A DNA stretch of 64,000 nt from Branchipolynoe longqiensis (Eukaryota; Annelida; Polychaeta; Phyllodocida; Polynoidae): contig CM059188.1 of the NCBI GenBank assembly GCA_030323885.1, forward strand, positions 115,533,430-115,597,429. Reading direction: 5' to 3'. The position numbers were made by a program, and so were the translations under genes. The number at the start of each line of letters is the position of its first letter. Positions within the stretch are counted from its first letter, which is position 1. Shown piece by piece: positions 34,291 through 43,389 of the stretch. Under the pieces are notes generated by a model. It did not search any database. It saw nothing but the letters and a program-made list of their open reading frames with translations, and was not told where the DNA came from.

Positions 34291-34553
34291 TCTGGATCCC
34301 GGTCGAGTCAAACCAATGACTTATAAAATAGGTACCTGTTGCTGCTTGGCGCTTGGCATTATGAGATCAGGACAGGGACTGGGCGCACAGTGTCAGGATA
34401 ATGTGACTGTGTGGGACATCAGGTCATGGTGCCAGCGGTCTGATTTCCCAGTGGGGCAGCACTATAAAGTCACCATGAGTGCGCGCTGTCACAAGTCAGT
34501 GCATGTCCTGGGATGGCCTAGGGTCTTACTGGAGCGTAAACCTACACCAACCA
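34291..34553 (+). repeat. SINE-like body inside the LINE 3' UTR
   Basis: GTCGAGTCAAACCAATGACT and the whole long tail, down to TTACTGGAGCGTAAA, match the common SINE, with a diagnostic GGTACCTGTTGCTGC shared only with 51746-51967. No intact head A or B is present. Confidence 0.75.
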
Positions 34554-34863
34554 CCCAGCCTCCCTCGGCCCTCTCAGAGGACTGTGGTTGGGCTCCTTTG
34601 GCTGCCTTTTTCCTTCCTCCCCTCCTCCCCCTACCCCCCCAATTCCTCTGATCACTACCCATCAGAAGCCAACTCCCGATGACATGGAACTGCTTTCAGC
34701 GGTGCCCATTCAGTGCTGCAGATTTGCAGCCTTCAGCGCACCAATGCGACTGAAAACTCCCCAAAAACAACTAATGATGTACGAAATCATTTCCCTTAAT
34801 TCATGAGTGCTAAACTTTTTGGGTGCATTAGAATGATGATTTTCCATCACACCCATTTGGTTG

Positions 34864-35191
34864 ATTTGTTGGTTGTTGGAGTTTTACATACTGGTAGCAT
34901 CTAATGTCATATCAGGATGGGCACTGACTTGTGACAGTGCACACTCATGGTGACATTATAGTGATTCCCCACTGGGAATTCAGGGCACCAGGATCATGAT
35001 CAAATATCCCATTCACTCATATTATGCTGACACTGAGCTAACCAATCCTTGCCATATCCTATTATTGCTGAGACCAGGCTAGGAAGCGACAGGTATCAAT
35101 TGTATAAGTCATTGGTTTGACTCTACCAGGAACCAAACTCTCGATTTCCCACATGCGAGGCTCACGCATGATTCGGCCACTGCGCACAGTG
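34864..35191 (-). repeat. SINE, head B with long tail
   Basis: GGTTGTTGGAGTTTTACATA to ATGATTCGGCCACTGCGCAC. A further tail fragment of the same family lies at 35386-35442. Confidence 0.8.
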
Positions 35192-35513
35192 CCCCGTTTA
35201 GCCCTCCAGTACAGAAAACATTGGCAAAGCGATTTGAACTAACAGTAGATTCTCAAGAACAATTACTTGGGTGAGTAATACACTAACATACTATCTCTAA
35301 AAGTGGTTTCGCACAGCTGAATTCTCTTTCCATAGCAGATAATGAAAAAGCTCAGGAAAGAGGCAACACAAAACCAAAGATTTGTGGTTGGTTGTTGGAT
35401 TTTTAAGTCATGACCACATGTAAGGTCATATCTGGACGCACATGACTTTATCTAAGTATAGCTTGAATGGTTTTTGGGTGGAGTAGATTTAAATGGCCTT
35501 CATTTACACATGG

Positions 35514-35752
35514 ATAGGTCAGGCGCAAAATCCTGTAAAATCCAATCCGAAGAATGTAAGTAAAATATAAGAGTTATACCTGAAAGTAATTGTAATTCTC
35601 TCTAGTCCCACCTTTGATATGATGAAATGGCAAAGGAACAATGAACAAAAGATAGGAATGTACATAAATTAACCTTTTCAAGGATTTCCTTCAAGGTATA
35701 TCTCAATTTTTGGATTGGCCATTATGAGGTTTTGCGCCTGAACTCTTAAAAC
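35514..35752. mobile_element. MITE, third copy of the 240-bp family
   Basis: GGTCAGGCGCAAAATCCTGT at the left and GGTTTTGCGCCTGAACTCTT at the right; interior homologous to 28700-28902. Confidence 0.8.
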
Positions 35753-36054
35753 ATTATATATCTTTCTTGAAGCTTTATACCGCTTATCATGGATAAGTCT
35801 GAATAGTCTTGTTTTCACCATTAGACAGTTGGTCAATAGTAAACCTGAGCCTACACTTCTACCAACCCAAGGTATTTTTAACCTCCCACACCACCTAGTC
35901 ACTCCATGAGAGCAACTGGTCTTTGATGACACTGTAACTTATACACAGTGGTGGAAATCCAAATTTGGATAGATGATGGTATGACATGACATCTTTCGAT
36001 AAGAATATGTGCAGGAATGATTGATTGGCGCGCAACCTTAGATTCTCTGCTCAC

Positions 36055-36222
36055 CTGGACCTGGTGTTCATCGTTGCACACCTCGACGGCGTCTGCGCAT
36101 GTCTCCAGGGCAGCTAGCAGTGCCGCGGCAGCCATTAGCTGAATGCGTGTGCGCACCTCGCAGTACTCCAATGATAGGAGCTCATTCAGACATACCGACA
36201 CATTGGAGTTCTCGATGAAGCG
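36055..36222 (-). CDS. PDE8: PDE8-like phosphodiesterase, exon before the PAS domain
   Basis: Internal exon of 168 bp (56 codons), read on minus from 36222 to 36055. It lies between a strong acceptor (TTTCTGTTTGTTTACAG) and a consensus donor (CAG|GTGAGC). The peptide starts RFIENSNVSVCLNELLSLEY and ends CADAVEVCNDEHQVQ. This corresponds to the conserved PDE8 segment (F-x-EN-x-NV..C-x-NEL-x-x-LE-x-x-EVR, then a helix leading to AIEI..D..) between the N-terminal receiver-like region and the PAS domain. Joining it in phase 0 to the exon at 2556 gives 103 uninterrupted codons in the family order. PDE8 enzymes hydrolyse cAMP in the cytosol. Upstream exons were not identified in the remaining 28 kb. 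A TTAA element lies about 50 bp upstream of the acceptor. Confidence 0.88.
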
Positions 36223-36271
36223 CTGTAAACAAACAGAAACATGTGTTGTTGTTTTTTGGCATATTTGTTGA

Positions 36272-37056
36272 TTAAAGCCTAGGTCACAAATGCCTTATGG
36301 CGTGCTTGCAGCGACCATAACTAGCCGCATCGGCCAGACTGTATGGCAACCGTATGGTGGGTTACGGTCGCTGTACGGTGACAGTACGGTTTTTTGCTTG
36401 CCGCAAGTGATTGCAGTTATTTTAAGTCAAAGTTATCTTAACTTGTGAAAATCGTAGTGCCACAGGCCAGAATCCCAACACAATCCCTCCTGAGTCCCGC
36501 CAATGTCTATTGTTAACAGGATGATATGTTTGCGCAATAATGCGTAGAAATTGTGAATAATAAAATGTCTTAAAATGTTTTTTAAATGTCTTAAAGTGTC
36601 CTTTAAATGTCTTAAAATGTATTTAGAATGTCTATAAAATGTATTTTTAATGTATTTTAAATGTCTTAAAATGTCTTAAAATGTCTTAAAATGTCTTAAA
36701 ATGTATTTAAATGTATATACATGTCTTTAAATGTCTTTAGATATATTTAGATGTATTTAAATCTATTTAAGTGTCTTTGAATGTCTGTAAATGTCTGTAA
36801 ATGTCTGTAAATGTCTGTAAATGTCTGTAAATGTCTGTAAATGTCTGAAAATGTCTGTAAATGTCTTATCTGGGGTTGTGCAGCGACACACAACAAAACA
36901 TAAGGCTCCGTACGGTCTCCTATGCCTTGCAGTGACCGTATGATTTGTGAATAGATAAAGCGAAAGCTACAACGTGGTAACATTTGCATAGCCCGCAAGA
37001 CACACTGTAGACCGTAGCACCCTACGGCGACCGCAGCATTTGTGACTTAGGCTTAA
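36272..37056. mobile_element. TTAA-flanked element 4 with AATGTCTTA interior
   Basis: Exact TTAA on both sides (36272-36275 and 37053-37056). The ends AGCCTAGGTCACAAATGCC and, inverted, GCCTAAGTCACAAATGCTGC match. GCGACCGTA-type repeats follow, then the AATGTCTTA/AATGTCTGTA array at 36540-36870. No ORF of significance. Confidence 0.85.
36540..36870. repeat. AATGTCTTAA / AATGTCTGTA array
   Basis: About 25 units of 10-12 bp, with a late homogeneous stretch of (AATGTCTGTA)n near 36780-36860. It occupies the centre of TTAA element 4. Confidence 0.85.
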
Positions 37057-37172
37057 GCATGGGAAATTTCAATCGCGGATAATTGGTCTTCCTCCTTCCA
37101 CTGCTCCCTTGCCCTATCCTAGTAAAGTCACATACCAGGATAGGTAGCGACAAGTATACATTTTAAAGTCTG
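37056..37172 (-). repeat. SINE short-tail fragment
   Basis: GGGAAATTTCAATCGCGGAT to GACAAGTATACATTTTAAAG; short tail and part of the middle, adjoining TTAA element 4. Confidence 0.7.
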
Positions 37173-37198
37173 GAGCGAATTAGCAGATTCTAAGAAAG

Positions 37199-37594
37199 AT
37201 TGTTGGTTTTTGGAGTTTTACGTCGTGGCAACATCTAAGGTCATATCATGACGGGTAGCGACTTTAGACACTGCAAACACATGGTGACTTTATAGTGCTG
37301 TCCCACTGGAAGAAGAGGCCACCAGCACCATGGCCTGATATCCTGACAGGGTGCACTCATGGCAATTTCACAGTTCTGCTCCGCTTGGAAATACGGCCGC
37401 CAGTACCATAACCCAATATCCCACTCAGTCACATTATCCTGACACAGAGCTAACCAGTCCTTGCCCTGTCCTATTAATGCATAGAGCCAGGCTAGGAAGT
37501 GACAAGTATAAATTTGTAAGTCATCGGTTTGACTCGACCAGGGTTCGAATGCCACGATCTACCAAAACGGACGACTCATTCGGCAATCGCGTCT
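37199..37594 (-). repeat. SINE, head A, long tail with partial tandem duplication
   Basis: The block from the GTGCACTCATGG motif to CATGGCCTGATATC is duplicated (37265-37340 and 37355-37425). The head ends CATTCGGCAATCGCGTCTG. Confidence 0.8.
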
Positions 37595-37639
37595 GAAGTG
37601 GTGGAATGTAAAACACCTGTACTTACATAATATTTGGGC

Positions 37640-37890
37640 ACGAGCGATGGACAGATGGAAATGTATGTGTGTGCATATGACGTGCAAGTTCCGGCTTGTC
37701 GCGTCCTTTATGGATGAGGAAAACCAGTGGTGGCGCTACTGGTCATGAGTGTGATGTCGAGGAGGCAGAATACAGAATAATCGGTACAATATACAAACAA
37801 GTAATCCCCTCCCAAACCTTTATACTCACATAATATATTTTACACCACACGTATATATTACATTACATTTTCTAGTAGGGTAAACTGAAA
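37640..37890 (-). repeat. GTATAA-end / GCGCCAC family repeat
   Basis: GTGGTGGCGCTACTGG core near 37728 and ACCTTTATACTCACATAATA end. Confidence 0.5.
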
Positions 37891-38077
37891 TGGAATGGTT
37901 TCTTTGTTTATATTCATAGTTTTTAGTTTTTTTTATTGAGGCTGTATTTATCCTGTCCATAGCATATACGCCCGGGTACCCAGGCTTGTTTTCAATGCAT
38001 TATATAGTACATGCTGCATTACATAACACATAAGGCATTATAAAACGCATAGTGCATTATTATTAATAGAGCAGCAT

Positions 38078-38267
38078 TGGTCGTAATGCTCGCATTGCGG
38101 TTGATGCGAGGCGAGGGAGGGCGCCCCCCCCCTCTCCCCTCTTTCCTCCAGCCGTTGGCTCTTACATAATACCCCCCGCTCCTTCCCTTATAACCGCCTC
38201 CAGCCTCTCCTCGGGCCACTCGCCTTCCTGCCTCCACACACTCCTCTCCTCCTACCCTTTTTTTTTT
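38078..38267 (+). repeat. Split direct repeat A1
   Basis: Starts near GGTCGTAATGCTCGCATTGC and ends in CCTACCC and a T run. TTATAA at 38188-38193 could act as a TATA box, placing the promoter in the repeat. Nearly identical to A2. Confidence 0.85.
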
Positions 38268-38289
38268 GGCTCTCTCTCCACGACACATC

Positions 38290-40530
38290 ATGCCTAACGG
38301 ACGAGGCCGGGGGAGGCGCGCCACCCGCAGGGCGGCGCAGCGCATCTCCGAGGCGGGATCGACCGGATCGACACACTCATCCGCGCCCTCCTCGCCTCCT
38401 CAGGCCGCCCCGCTCCCGAGGACCTTCCCCGGCGACCCCCCCTCGGAATGGGGGCGCACCATGCAGCCGACTCTACTCGACACAGTCGTGGCCATGGAGC
38501 GCATGACGGCGAGGCTCGACATAATCGACGCCCGGGACCAGCGCGGAGCCGCGCCTCATCACGCCCCCGCCCAGGTCGCCGTGCCCCCGCCTGCGCCGAC
38601 TCAGCAGAACGACCCTCCCCGGGCCCCCCGCCACACCGTGGGGGAGGCCCACCCGCCTCCGCCACCTCTGCCGGTGGCTCCAGGGGCCATCCATCCCGAC
38701 TACCTCCGCTTCACCAGGGGAGGGGCATCCGCCTCTCAGCCCTCGGAGGCCCCGCCCGCCCTGCACTACCGCGACGCCCACGCCCACTCGGCCACCTCCG
38801 CAGCCGACGCCGTCCGGGGAATCCTCGACTCAGCCGACACTCACAACGCCGGTCGACGGAAAGGTATTTCCCCCCACTACATTTTCCCTTGTGATCTAAT
38901 AGAACGGGGGGCGGAGAGGAAGGCGGTGAAGCGAGGGGAGGCCACCAAGGACGAATACACCCTCGCCCTCCGCATGCTGGAGGCCCACCCCGCCTTCCCC
39001 GCCCACTCCCTTCCCGGACTCAGCCACCACGCCCTCACCATCCACCGGGATAATCTCGTCCACCCCTGGGCTACCGTCCGCCGTTATTCGGAGACGGTAT
39101 TTACATGGATCGCGGACGGTAGGCTCCCACATGGCTGGCATGACCCCGCCGCTATCAACATGCTCCGCATGGAGGCCCTCACCACCCCCACAGCTGCCCT
39201 CCCCAGCCCCGCCCGCTCCTCCGACCCCGTTCGCCCCGCCCCCAGCCCCCTTTCCCGCCCCCAGACCGACACCAGGACCCCCTACGTCCAGGAATCCCAC
39301 GGGGCCCCCTGGAACCGTGACCCGGCCTCCTGCGACCGGACAGGCGCCGGCGAGACACATGGGGAGGGGGCGTCGAGGTATCGACACGCTTGCGCATACT
39401 GCGCGAACGTTAGGAAATTCCTCACTATGCACTCCGAGGCCATCTGTAATAGCAAGAGAAACCGAGAGCGGGGGGCCTCCGCGGGGGGCCTCGGCGGATT
39501 TTTAGTCCGCCGCCCCCTCCAGCCCGGCCCGGAGGGACCCAGCCGGCCCCACCCAACCCCCCACGCCGACCCACGCACACCCACAACCGACCCTCCTCAC
39601 ATCTCACTGCCCTCTGACTCCCCGCTCTCTCACATCTCGCCGCCCTCTCACATCCCGCCGCCCGCTCACATCTCCCCGCCGTCCCGGCCCGCCCGCGCCC
39701 TGACCGCACAGCACCCAACTGCTCACACCACACCAGGCTTCAAAGCCCCCCCCTCTGGCCGCCGCCCGCCGCGACCCAAAGACCCCCCTCAGACCGCCAC
39801 CCTGCACCCAACCGCCACCGCTCTCTCATCCCCGCCGACCACCCGCCCCCCCCCCCCCCCCCCCCCCCCGCCTCGGCCCTACCACAGGCCCCGCCGTCTC
39901 TCTCTCATCTCCACCGGCCACCGCCCGCCACGGTCTCACCACAAGCCTCCCCCCCCCCGCCGCCCCCCCACACCCTCCCCCGCCGACACAGCCTACCTCC
40001 CCCATCTCCCCGGCCTCCCCCCTGACGCCGACCCCCCCAGCCGGCCCCCCACCCTGCCCCCTCCCCCACCTCCCACCTCCTTCGCCGCCCCCCTTCAACT
40101 CCCTCACCCCGCCTCCTCCCCCCCCCACCCCCACCACGACCTCAGCGAGCACATCTCTGACGTCGTTGAACCCCACATCCAAGACACCCTCCCCGCCGCC
40201 CCCTCCTGCGGCCCCTCCCCCCACCAATACCGCCCCACCCTCCTCGCCATCTGGCCCCACACCTCTAAGGAGGCCTGGGCCCGCTACCCCACCTTTACCC
40301 GCGCATACGCCGCACTCAGGGAAGCGGGCCTCCCTAATTTTTTGGCCGCCCGCATCCCCCTCCCCTCTGGCCTCCACATCCCCACATGGCGCGACCGCCT
40401 CCGCGACTACCCCGACCCTGCCCTCCTCGACCTCCTCGAGTTTGGCTTCCCCGCAAATTTCTCCGCCTCATCCCCCCCCGACCTACATTCACCAACCACC
40501 GCGAGCCCCCCGAGCACGCCCCCCACATAG
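38290..40530 (+). CDS. Gag-like protein of the DIRS-like element
   Basis: 746 codons from the first ATG after A1. Residues 200-330 or so contain a conserved-looking block (PHYIFPCDLIERGAER, WATVRRYSETVFTWIADG, GWHDPAAINMLRMEAL) characteristic of DIRS-group Gag. A zinc-knuckle-like CAYCANVRKFLTMHSEAIC (C-x2-C-x9-H-x4-C) follows. A long proline-rich, low-complexity stretch comes next, and then the beginning of the RT region (IPTWRDRLRDYPDPALLDLL) in the same frame. It overlaps the RT frame by about 145 bp, which lies at -1 relative to gag. No internal stop, so it is probably functional or recently so. Role: assembly of the retrotransposon particle (inferred from the group). Confidence 0.75.
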   Translation: MPNGRGRGRRATRRAAQRISEAGSTGSTHSSAPSSPPQAAPLPRTFPGDPPSEWGRTMQPTLLDTVVAMERMTARLDIIDARDQRGAAPHHAPAQVAVPPPAPTQQNDPPRAPRHTVGEAHPPPPPLPVAPGAIHPDYLRFTRGGASASQPSEAPPALHYRDAHAHSATSAADAVRGILDSADTHNAGRRKGISPHYIFPCDLIERGAERKAVKRGEATKDEYTLALRMLEAHPAFPAHSLPGLSHHALTIHRDNLVHPWATVRRYSETVFTWIADGRLPHGWHDPAAINMLRMEALTTPTAALPSPARSSDPVRPAPSPLSRPQTDTRTPYVQESHGAPWNRDPASCDRTGAGETHGEGASRYRHACAYCANVRKFLTMHSEAICNSKRNRERGASAGGLGGFLVRRPLQPGPEGPSRPHPTPHADPRTPTTDPPHISLPSDSPLSHISPPSHIPPPAHISPPSRPARALTAQHPTAHTTPGFKAPPSGRRPPRPKDPPQTATLHPTATALSSPPTTRPPPPPPPPPRPYHRPRRLSLISTGHRPPRSHHKPPPPRRPPTPSPADTAYLPHLPGLPPDADPPSRPPTLPPPPPPTSFAAPLQLPHPASSPPHPHHDLSEHISDVVEPHIQDTLPAAPSCGPSPHQYRPTLLAIWPHTSKEAWARYPTFTRAYAALREAGLPNFLAARIPLPSGLHIPTWRDRLRDYPDPALLDLLEFGFPANFSASSPPDLHSPTTASPPSTPPT

Positions 40531-41951
40531 AGACCTTCATAAAAACCGAGCTCGCCCTCGGCGCCCTCGCGGGCCCCTTCACCGTCCCTCCCTTCACCCC
40601 ATGGACCCAGGTCTCTCCCATGATGACCCGCCCCAAATCTGACCCCGACAAGAGGCGGGTCATCGTCGACCTCTCCTTCCCCCCCGGCGCCAGCGTCAAT
40701 GCCGGCATCCCTCGCCGGGAATACCTCGGGAAACCCCACTCATACACCCTCCCCTCAGTCGCTGACCTCTGGCGCCGCCTCACGGGAGAGGGCCCCGGCG
40801 CATACCTCTGGTCCGCCGATATCTCCCGCGCATACCGGCAACTCCGCGCCGACCCCCTGGCCTGCCCCCTATACGGGATCACCCTCAACCAAAAGGTTTA
40901 CATTGACCTCGCCCTCCCCTTTGGCTGCCGCTCCTCGGGCGCGGCCTGTGTGCGTGTGACGGCGGCCGTCGCCTGGATCATGAGGCGCGACGGCTTTCAC
41001 ACCCTTGTCTACGTCGACGACTTTGTCGGGTGCGAGGCCTCCTACCTCAGGGCCTGCCAGGCATTCGACGCCTTCCTCGCCCTCGCTGCCACCCTCGGGC
41101 TCGACGTGGCGCCCGGGAAGTGCCACCCCCCTGCTGTCCGCCTCACCTGGCTAGGCTTCGCCCTCGACAGCGAGGCGATGACGGTTTGCATCGCCCCCGA
41201 CAAAGTCGACGACCTCGTCCTCTCATGCGAGGCCCGCCTCACCTGCCCCGCCATAACTCGACGCGAGCTCCAGAGCCTCCTCGGGCGCTTGAACCACGTT
41301 GGGAGTTGTGTACTCCCCGCCCGGAGGTTCATGAGTCGCCTCCTCGGGGCGCTCCGCCGCTGCTTCGGCTGCGCCTCGCTCACCCTCGACGACGACGCCC
41401 TCCGGGACCTGAGGTGGTTCGCCCTCTACGGCCGGGCCTCCAACGGCCTCCACCTCCTCCGCGCCCCGGCAGGGCGCATCCACGTCATAGAGTGTGACTC
41501 CTGCCTCACGGGCGGGGGCGCCTTCTCTGCCACCCACTGTTACGCCCGAGGGTACACCTCTGACTTCCGGGCGCGGTTCCCCGACATCCATGAGTTGGAG
41601 GCGGTCAACCTCGTCGTCGCACTCCGCGCCCTCATGCCTGACGACGTGGCGGGGGCCACCATCATGATCAATACTGATAACATGGCCTCCGCCGCCTCCC
41701 TCACCTCGGGCCGCGCCCGCGATGCTACCCTCGGGACCTGCGCTCAGGAGCTCTGGCTCCTCGCGGCGACGCGATGCTTTACCCTCACCATCCTCCACAA
41801 GCCCGGGGCCGAGCTTGTCCTCGCCGACGCCCTCAGCCGCGCCCACCTCGAGGGCCCCTGGGCCGAGGTGGCCCACGCCGGCATCGCCCGCATCAGGCTC
41901 CGCAGCACATCCCCCTCACATGACGCCTTCCCCTTTAACCCCGGCCTCTGA
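40386..41951 (+). CDS. Reverse transcriptase / RNase H of the DIRS-like element
   Basis: Open for 521 codons. RT hallmarks in order: RRVIVDLSFPPGASVNAGIP, YLWSADISRAYRQL, LALPFGCRSS and the catalytic LVYVDDF (YVDD). RNase H follows with IECDSCLTGGGAF, HELEAVNLVVAL, INTDNMASAASL and a terminal ELVLADALSR. These are typical of DIRS-group RTs. The most N-terminal RT sequence lies in the gag frame, so expression probably uses a frameshift; an 8-C run at 40472-40479 in the overlap is the likely site. The first ATG (40386) encodes a proline/arginine-rich stretch out of register with the family and may not be a real start. No methyltransferase or tyrosine recombinase domain follows. Confidence 0.9.
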   Translation: MARPPPRLPRPCPPRPPRVWLPRKFLRLIPPRPTFTNHREPPEHAPHIETFIKTELALGALAGPFTVPPFTPWTQVSPMMTRPKSDPDKRRVIVDLSFPPGASVNAGIPRREYLGKPHSYTLPSVADLWRRLTGEGPGAYLWSADISRAYRQLRADPLACPLYGITLNQKVYIDLALPFGCRSSGAACVRVTAAVAWIMRRDGFHTLVYVDDFVGCEASYLRACQAFDAFLALAATLGLDVAPGKCHPPAVRLTWLGFALDSEAMTVCIAPDKVDDLVLSCEARLTCPAITRRELQSLLGRLNHVGSCVLPARRFMSRLLGALRRCFGCASLTLDDDALRDLRWFALYGRASNGLHLLRAPAGRIHVIECDSCLTGGGAFSATHCYARGYTSDFRARFPDIHELEAVNLVVALRALMPDDVAGATIMINTDNMASAASLTSGRARDATLGTCAQELWLLAATRCFTLTILHKPGAELVLADALSRAHLEGPWAEVAHAGIARIRLRSTSPSHDAFPFNPGL

Positions 41952-42009
41952 TGCAGGTTTTACCCCGGCCGAGGCGGAGGACGGCCCCTCGAGCCCTCTC
42001 CTCTGTCTT

Positions 42010-42324
42010 GGTTGAGGGCTCCTCGGGCCCACCTCCCGCCAACTACTAAGATTATCTGACATTGACACTCTATGATATTATAATTGATATCTCTCTCACT
42101 CCTCATTACTCATGATCCTGACATTTGACACTGTTATCATGACCATGCCTCATGCATTATATTGTACTTACCTATTATTCATATTGCTCCTTATTACATT
42201 GAGCCATTACACTTGACATGCCTATTCATGCTTGATTAATGTATATCCATGAAAGCCTCGGGCATTTCTCAATAAAATGCCCTCTTAATCCACTCTCGCC
42301 TCCTCGTCCTTCCTTGCCGCGCAT
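42010..42324 (+). repeat. Split direct repeat B1
   Basis: Starts GGTTGAGGGCTCCTCGGGCC and ends CCTTGCCGCGCAT, followed immediately by A2. It differs from B2 at about four of 315 positions. Confidence 0.85.
42260..42282 (+). terminator. Polyadenylation signal in a hairpin
   Basis: GGGCATTT (42260-42267) pairs with AAATGCCC (42275-42282). AATAAA (42271-42276) sits in the 7-nt loop and stem edge. Repeated in B2 at 42798-42820. Confidence 0.65.
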
Positions 42325-42506
42325 CGGTCGTAATGCTTGCATTGCGGTTGATGCGAGGCGAGGGAGGGCGCCCCCCCCTCTCCCCTCTTTCCTCCAGCCG
42401 TTGGCTCTTGCATAATACCCCTGCTCCTTCCCTTATAACTGCCTCCAGCCTCTCCTCGGGCCACTCGCCTTCCTGCCTCCACACACTCCTCTCCTCCTAC
42501 CCTTTT
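42325..42506 (+). repeat. Split direct repeat A2
   Basis: Copy of A1 directly after B1. It carries small deletions in C runs and a few substitutions. Confidence 0.85.
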
Positions 42507-42547
42507 TTCCCCACCCACCATCCCTATACACCAACTCTCCACTATAG

Positions 42548-42862
42548 GGTTGAGGGCTCCTCGGGCCCACCTCCCGCCAACTACTAAGATTATCTGACAT
42601 TGACACTCTATGATATTATAATTGATACCTCTCTCACTCCTCATTACTCATGATCCTGACATTTGACACTGTTATCATGACCATGCCTCATGCATTATAT
42701 TGTACTTACCTATTATTCATATTGCTCCTTATTACATTGAGCCATTACACTTGACATGCCTATTCATGCTTGATTAATGTATATCCATGAAAGCCTTGGG
42801 CATTTCTCAATAAAATGCCCTCTTAGTCCACTCTCGCCTCCTCATCCTTCCTTGCCGCGCAT
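42548..42862 (+). repeat. Split direct repeat B2
   Basis: Copy of B1, 41 bp after A2, ending GCGCAT at the junction with flanking AT-rich DNA. Contains the second AATAAA hairpin. Confidence 0.85.
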
Positions 42863-42934
42863 CAAATGTATGTACTATATAACACATATATGAAAGATTA
42901 ATTAGGAAGGAGTCAGCAGGAATTATATAATTAT

Positions 42935-43110
42935 ATCCTCCATATAGAGATATGTGATACATAGCATATTATACGGGTATAAAGGCATGGAAGGGAACTG
43001 CTTCATTATTATTATGAGTATTTTATTGTATGCCAGTGCTTCCATGTCCACCTCCCTGTCACTTCCGGCGATGTGACCTGTGGCGCCGTCACCGGCTGTT
43101 CCTGTCCTAC
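42935..43110 (+). repeat. GTATAA-end / GCGCCAC family repeat
   Basis: GCATATTATACGGGTATAAA then GGCATGGAAGGGAA; TGTGGCGCCGTCACC core near 43079. Confidence 0.6.
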
Positions 43111-43389
43111 CGGACGCGGGAACCTCACTCGCACCTGATGGAGTTAGGTAAGTGCTTGTAATTATGGAGAGAGACGCCACAGGAACCGGAAATAGGGCTA
43201 CGTATGGGTTGTGGGGGAGTGCGCATGATGGAGCCGAAGGAGAAAGCAGAGGCACACATCGTATGACAATGGAATTGCAACAAGGAAGTTCGTACAGCCA
43301 TTGTTTCTAATTGGATACTGTAAAGCCTACATCTAATTGTATCCGATCTTCTCAGGGGTGATGTTACTCTTAGGCATAGGTTTCAAGTT

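Larger units (their letters stand above)
33384..34800 (+). mobile_element. I-type LINE, 3' half
   Basis: 5'-truncated copy beginning inside the RNase H domain and running through a 3' UTR to CTGAAAACTCCCCAAAAACA. It is the same family as the copy at 45810-52180. Its 3' UTR contains a SINE-like body at 34291-34553. Confidence 0.8.
2557..36054 (-). other. PDE8: 33.5 kb PDE8-like intron loaded with repeats
   Basis: The stretch between the donor at 36054 (GTGAGC on the minus strand) and the acceptor at 2557-2558 is a single phase-0 intron, if no cryptic exon is used. Its content is listed separately: at least 25 SINE pieces, five TTAA-type or hairpin elements, MITEs, LINE ends, a solo LTR and four satellite blocks of 0.6-3.2 kb. 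The extent follows from the two exon borders; the absence of an alternative exon inside is not proven. Confidence 0.75.
38078..42862 (+). mobile_element. DIRS/Ngaro/PAT-like retrotransposon with split direct repeats
   Basis: Order A1 (38078-38267), gag, RT/RNase H, B1 (42010-42324), A2 (42325-42506), B2 (42548-42862). This is the A1-ORFs-B1A2B2 layout known for Ngaro and PAT-type YR retrotransposons, not conventional LTRs. A1/A2 and B1/B2 differ at only a few positions, so the insertion is recent. The body is far more GC-rich than its surroundings. No tyrosine recombinase frame fits in the 58 bp between the RT stop and B1. GCAT borders A1, the B1-A2 junction and the end of B2. Confidence 0.85.

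Noticed and set aside
38294..41876. Minus-strand and alternative-frame ORFs across the DIRS-like element
   Set aside because: High GC content makes shadow frames open; the plus-strand Gag and RT motifs explain the region.
38078..42862. Conventional LTR retrotransposon with 3' LTR at 42325-42862
   Set aside because: The 5' side has only the A segment before gag, and B precedes A2, so the repeats are split rather than terminal; the RT is DIRS-type. No integrase or protease is present.
42923..43255. Minus-strand 110-codon ORF as a PDE8 upstream exon
   Set aside because: No similarity to the PDE8 receiver-like region and it overlaps the GTATAA-end repeat.
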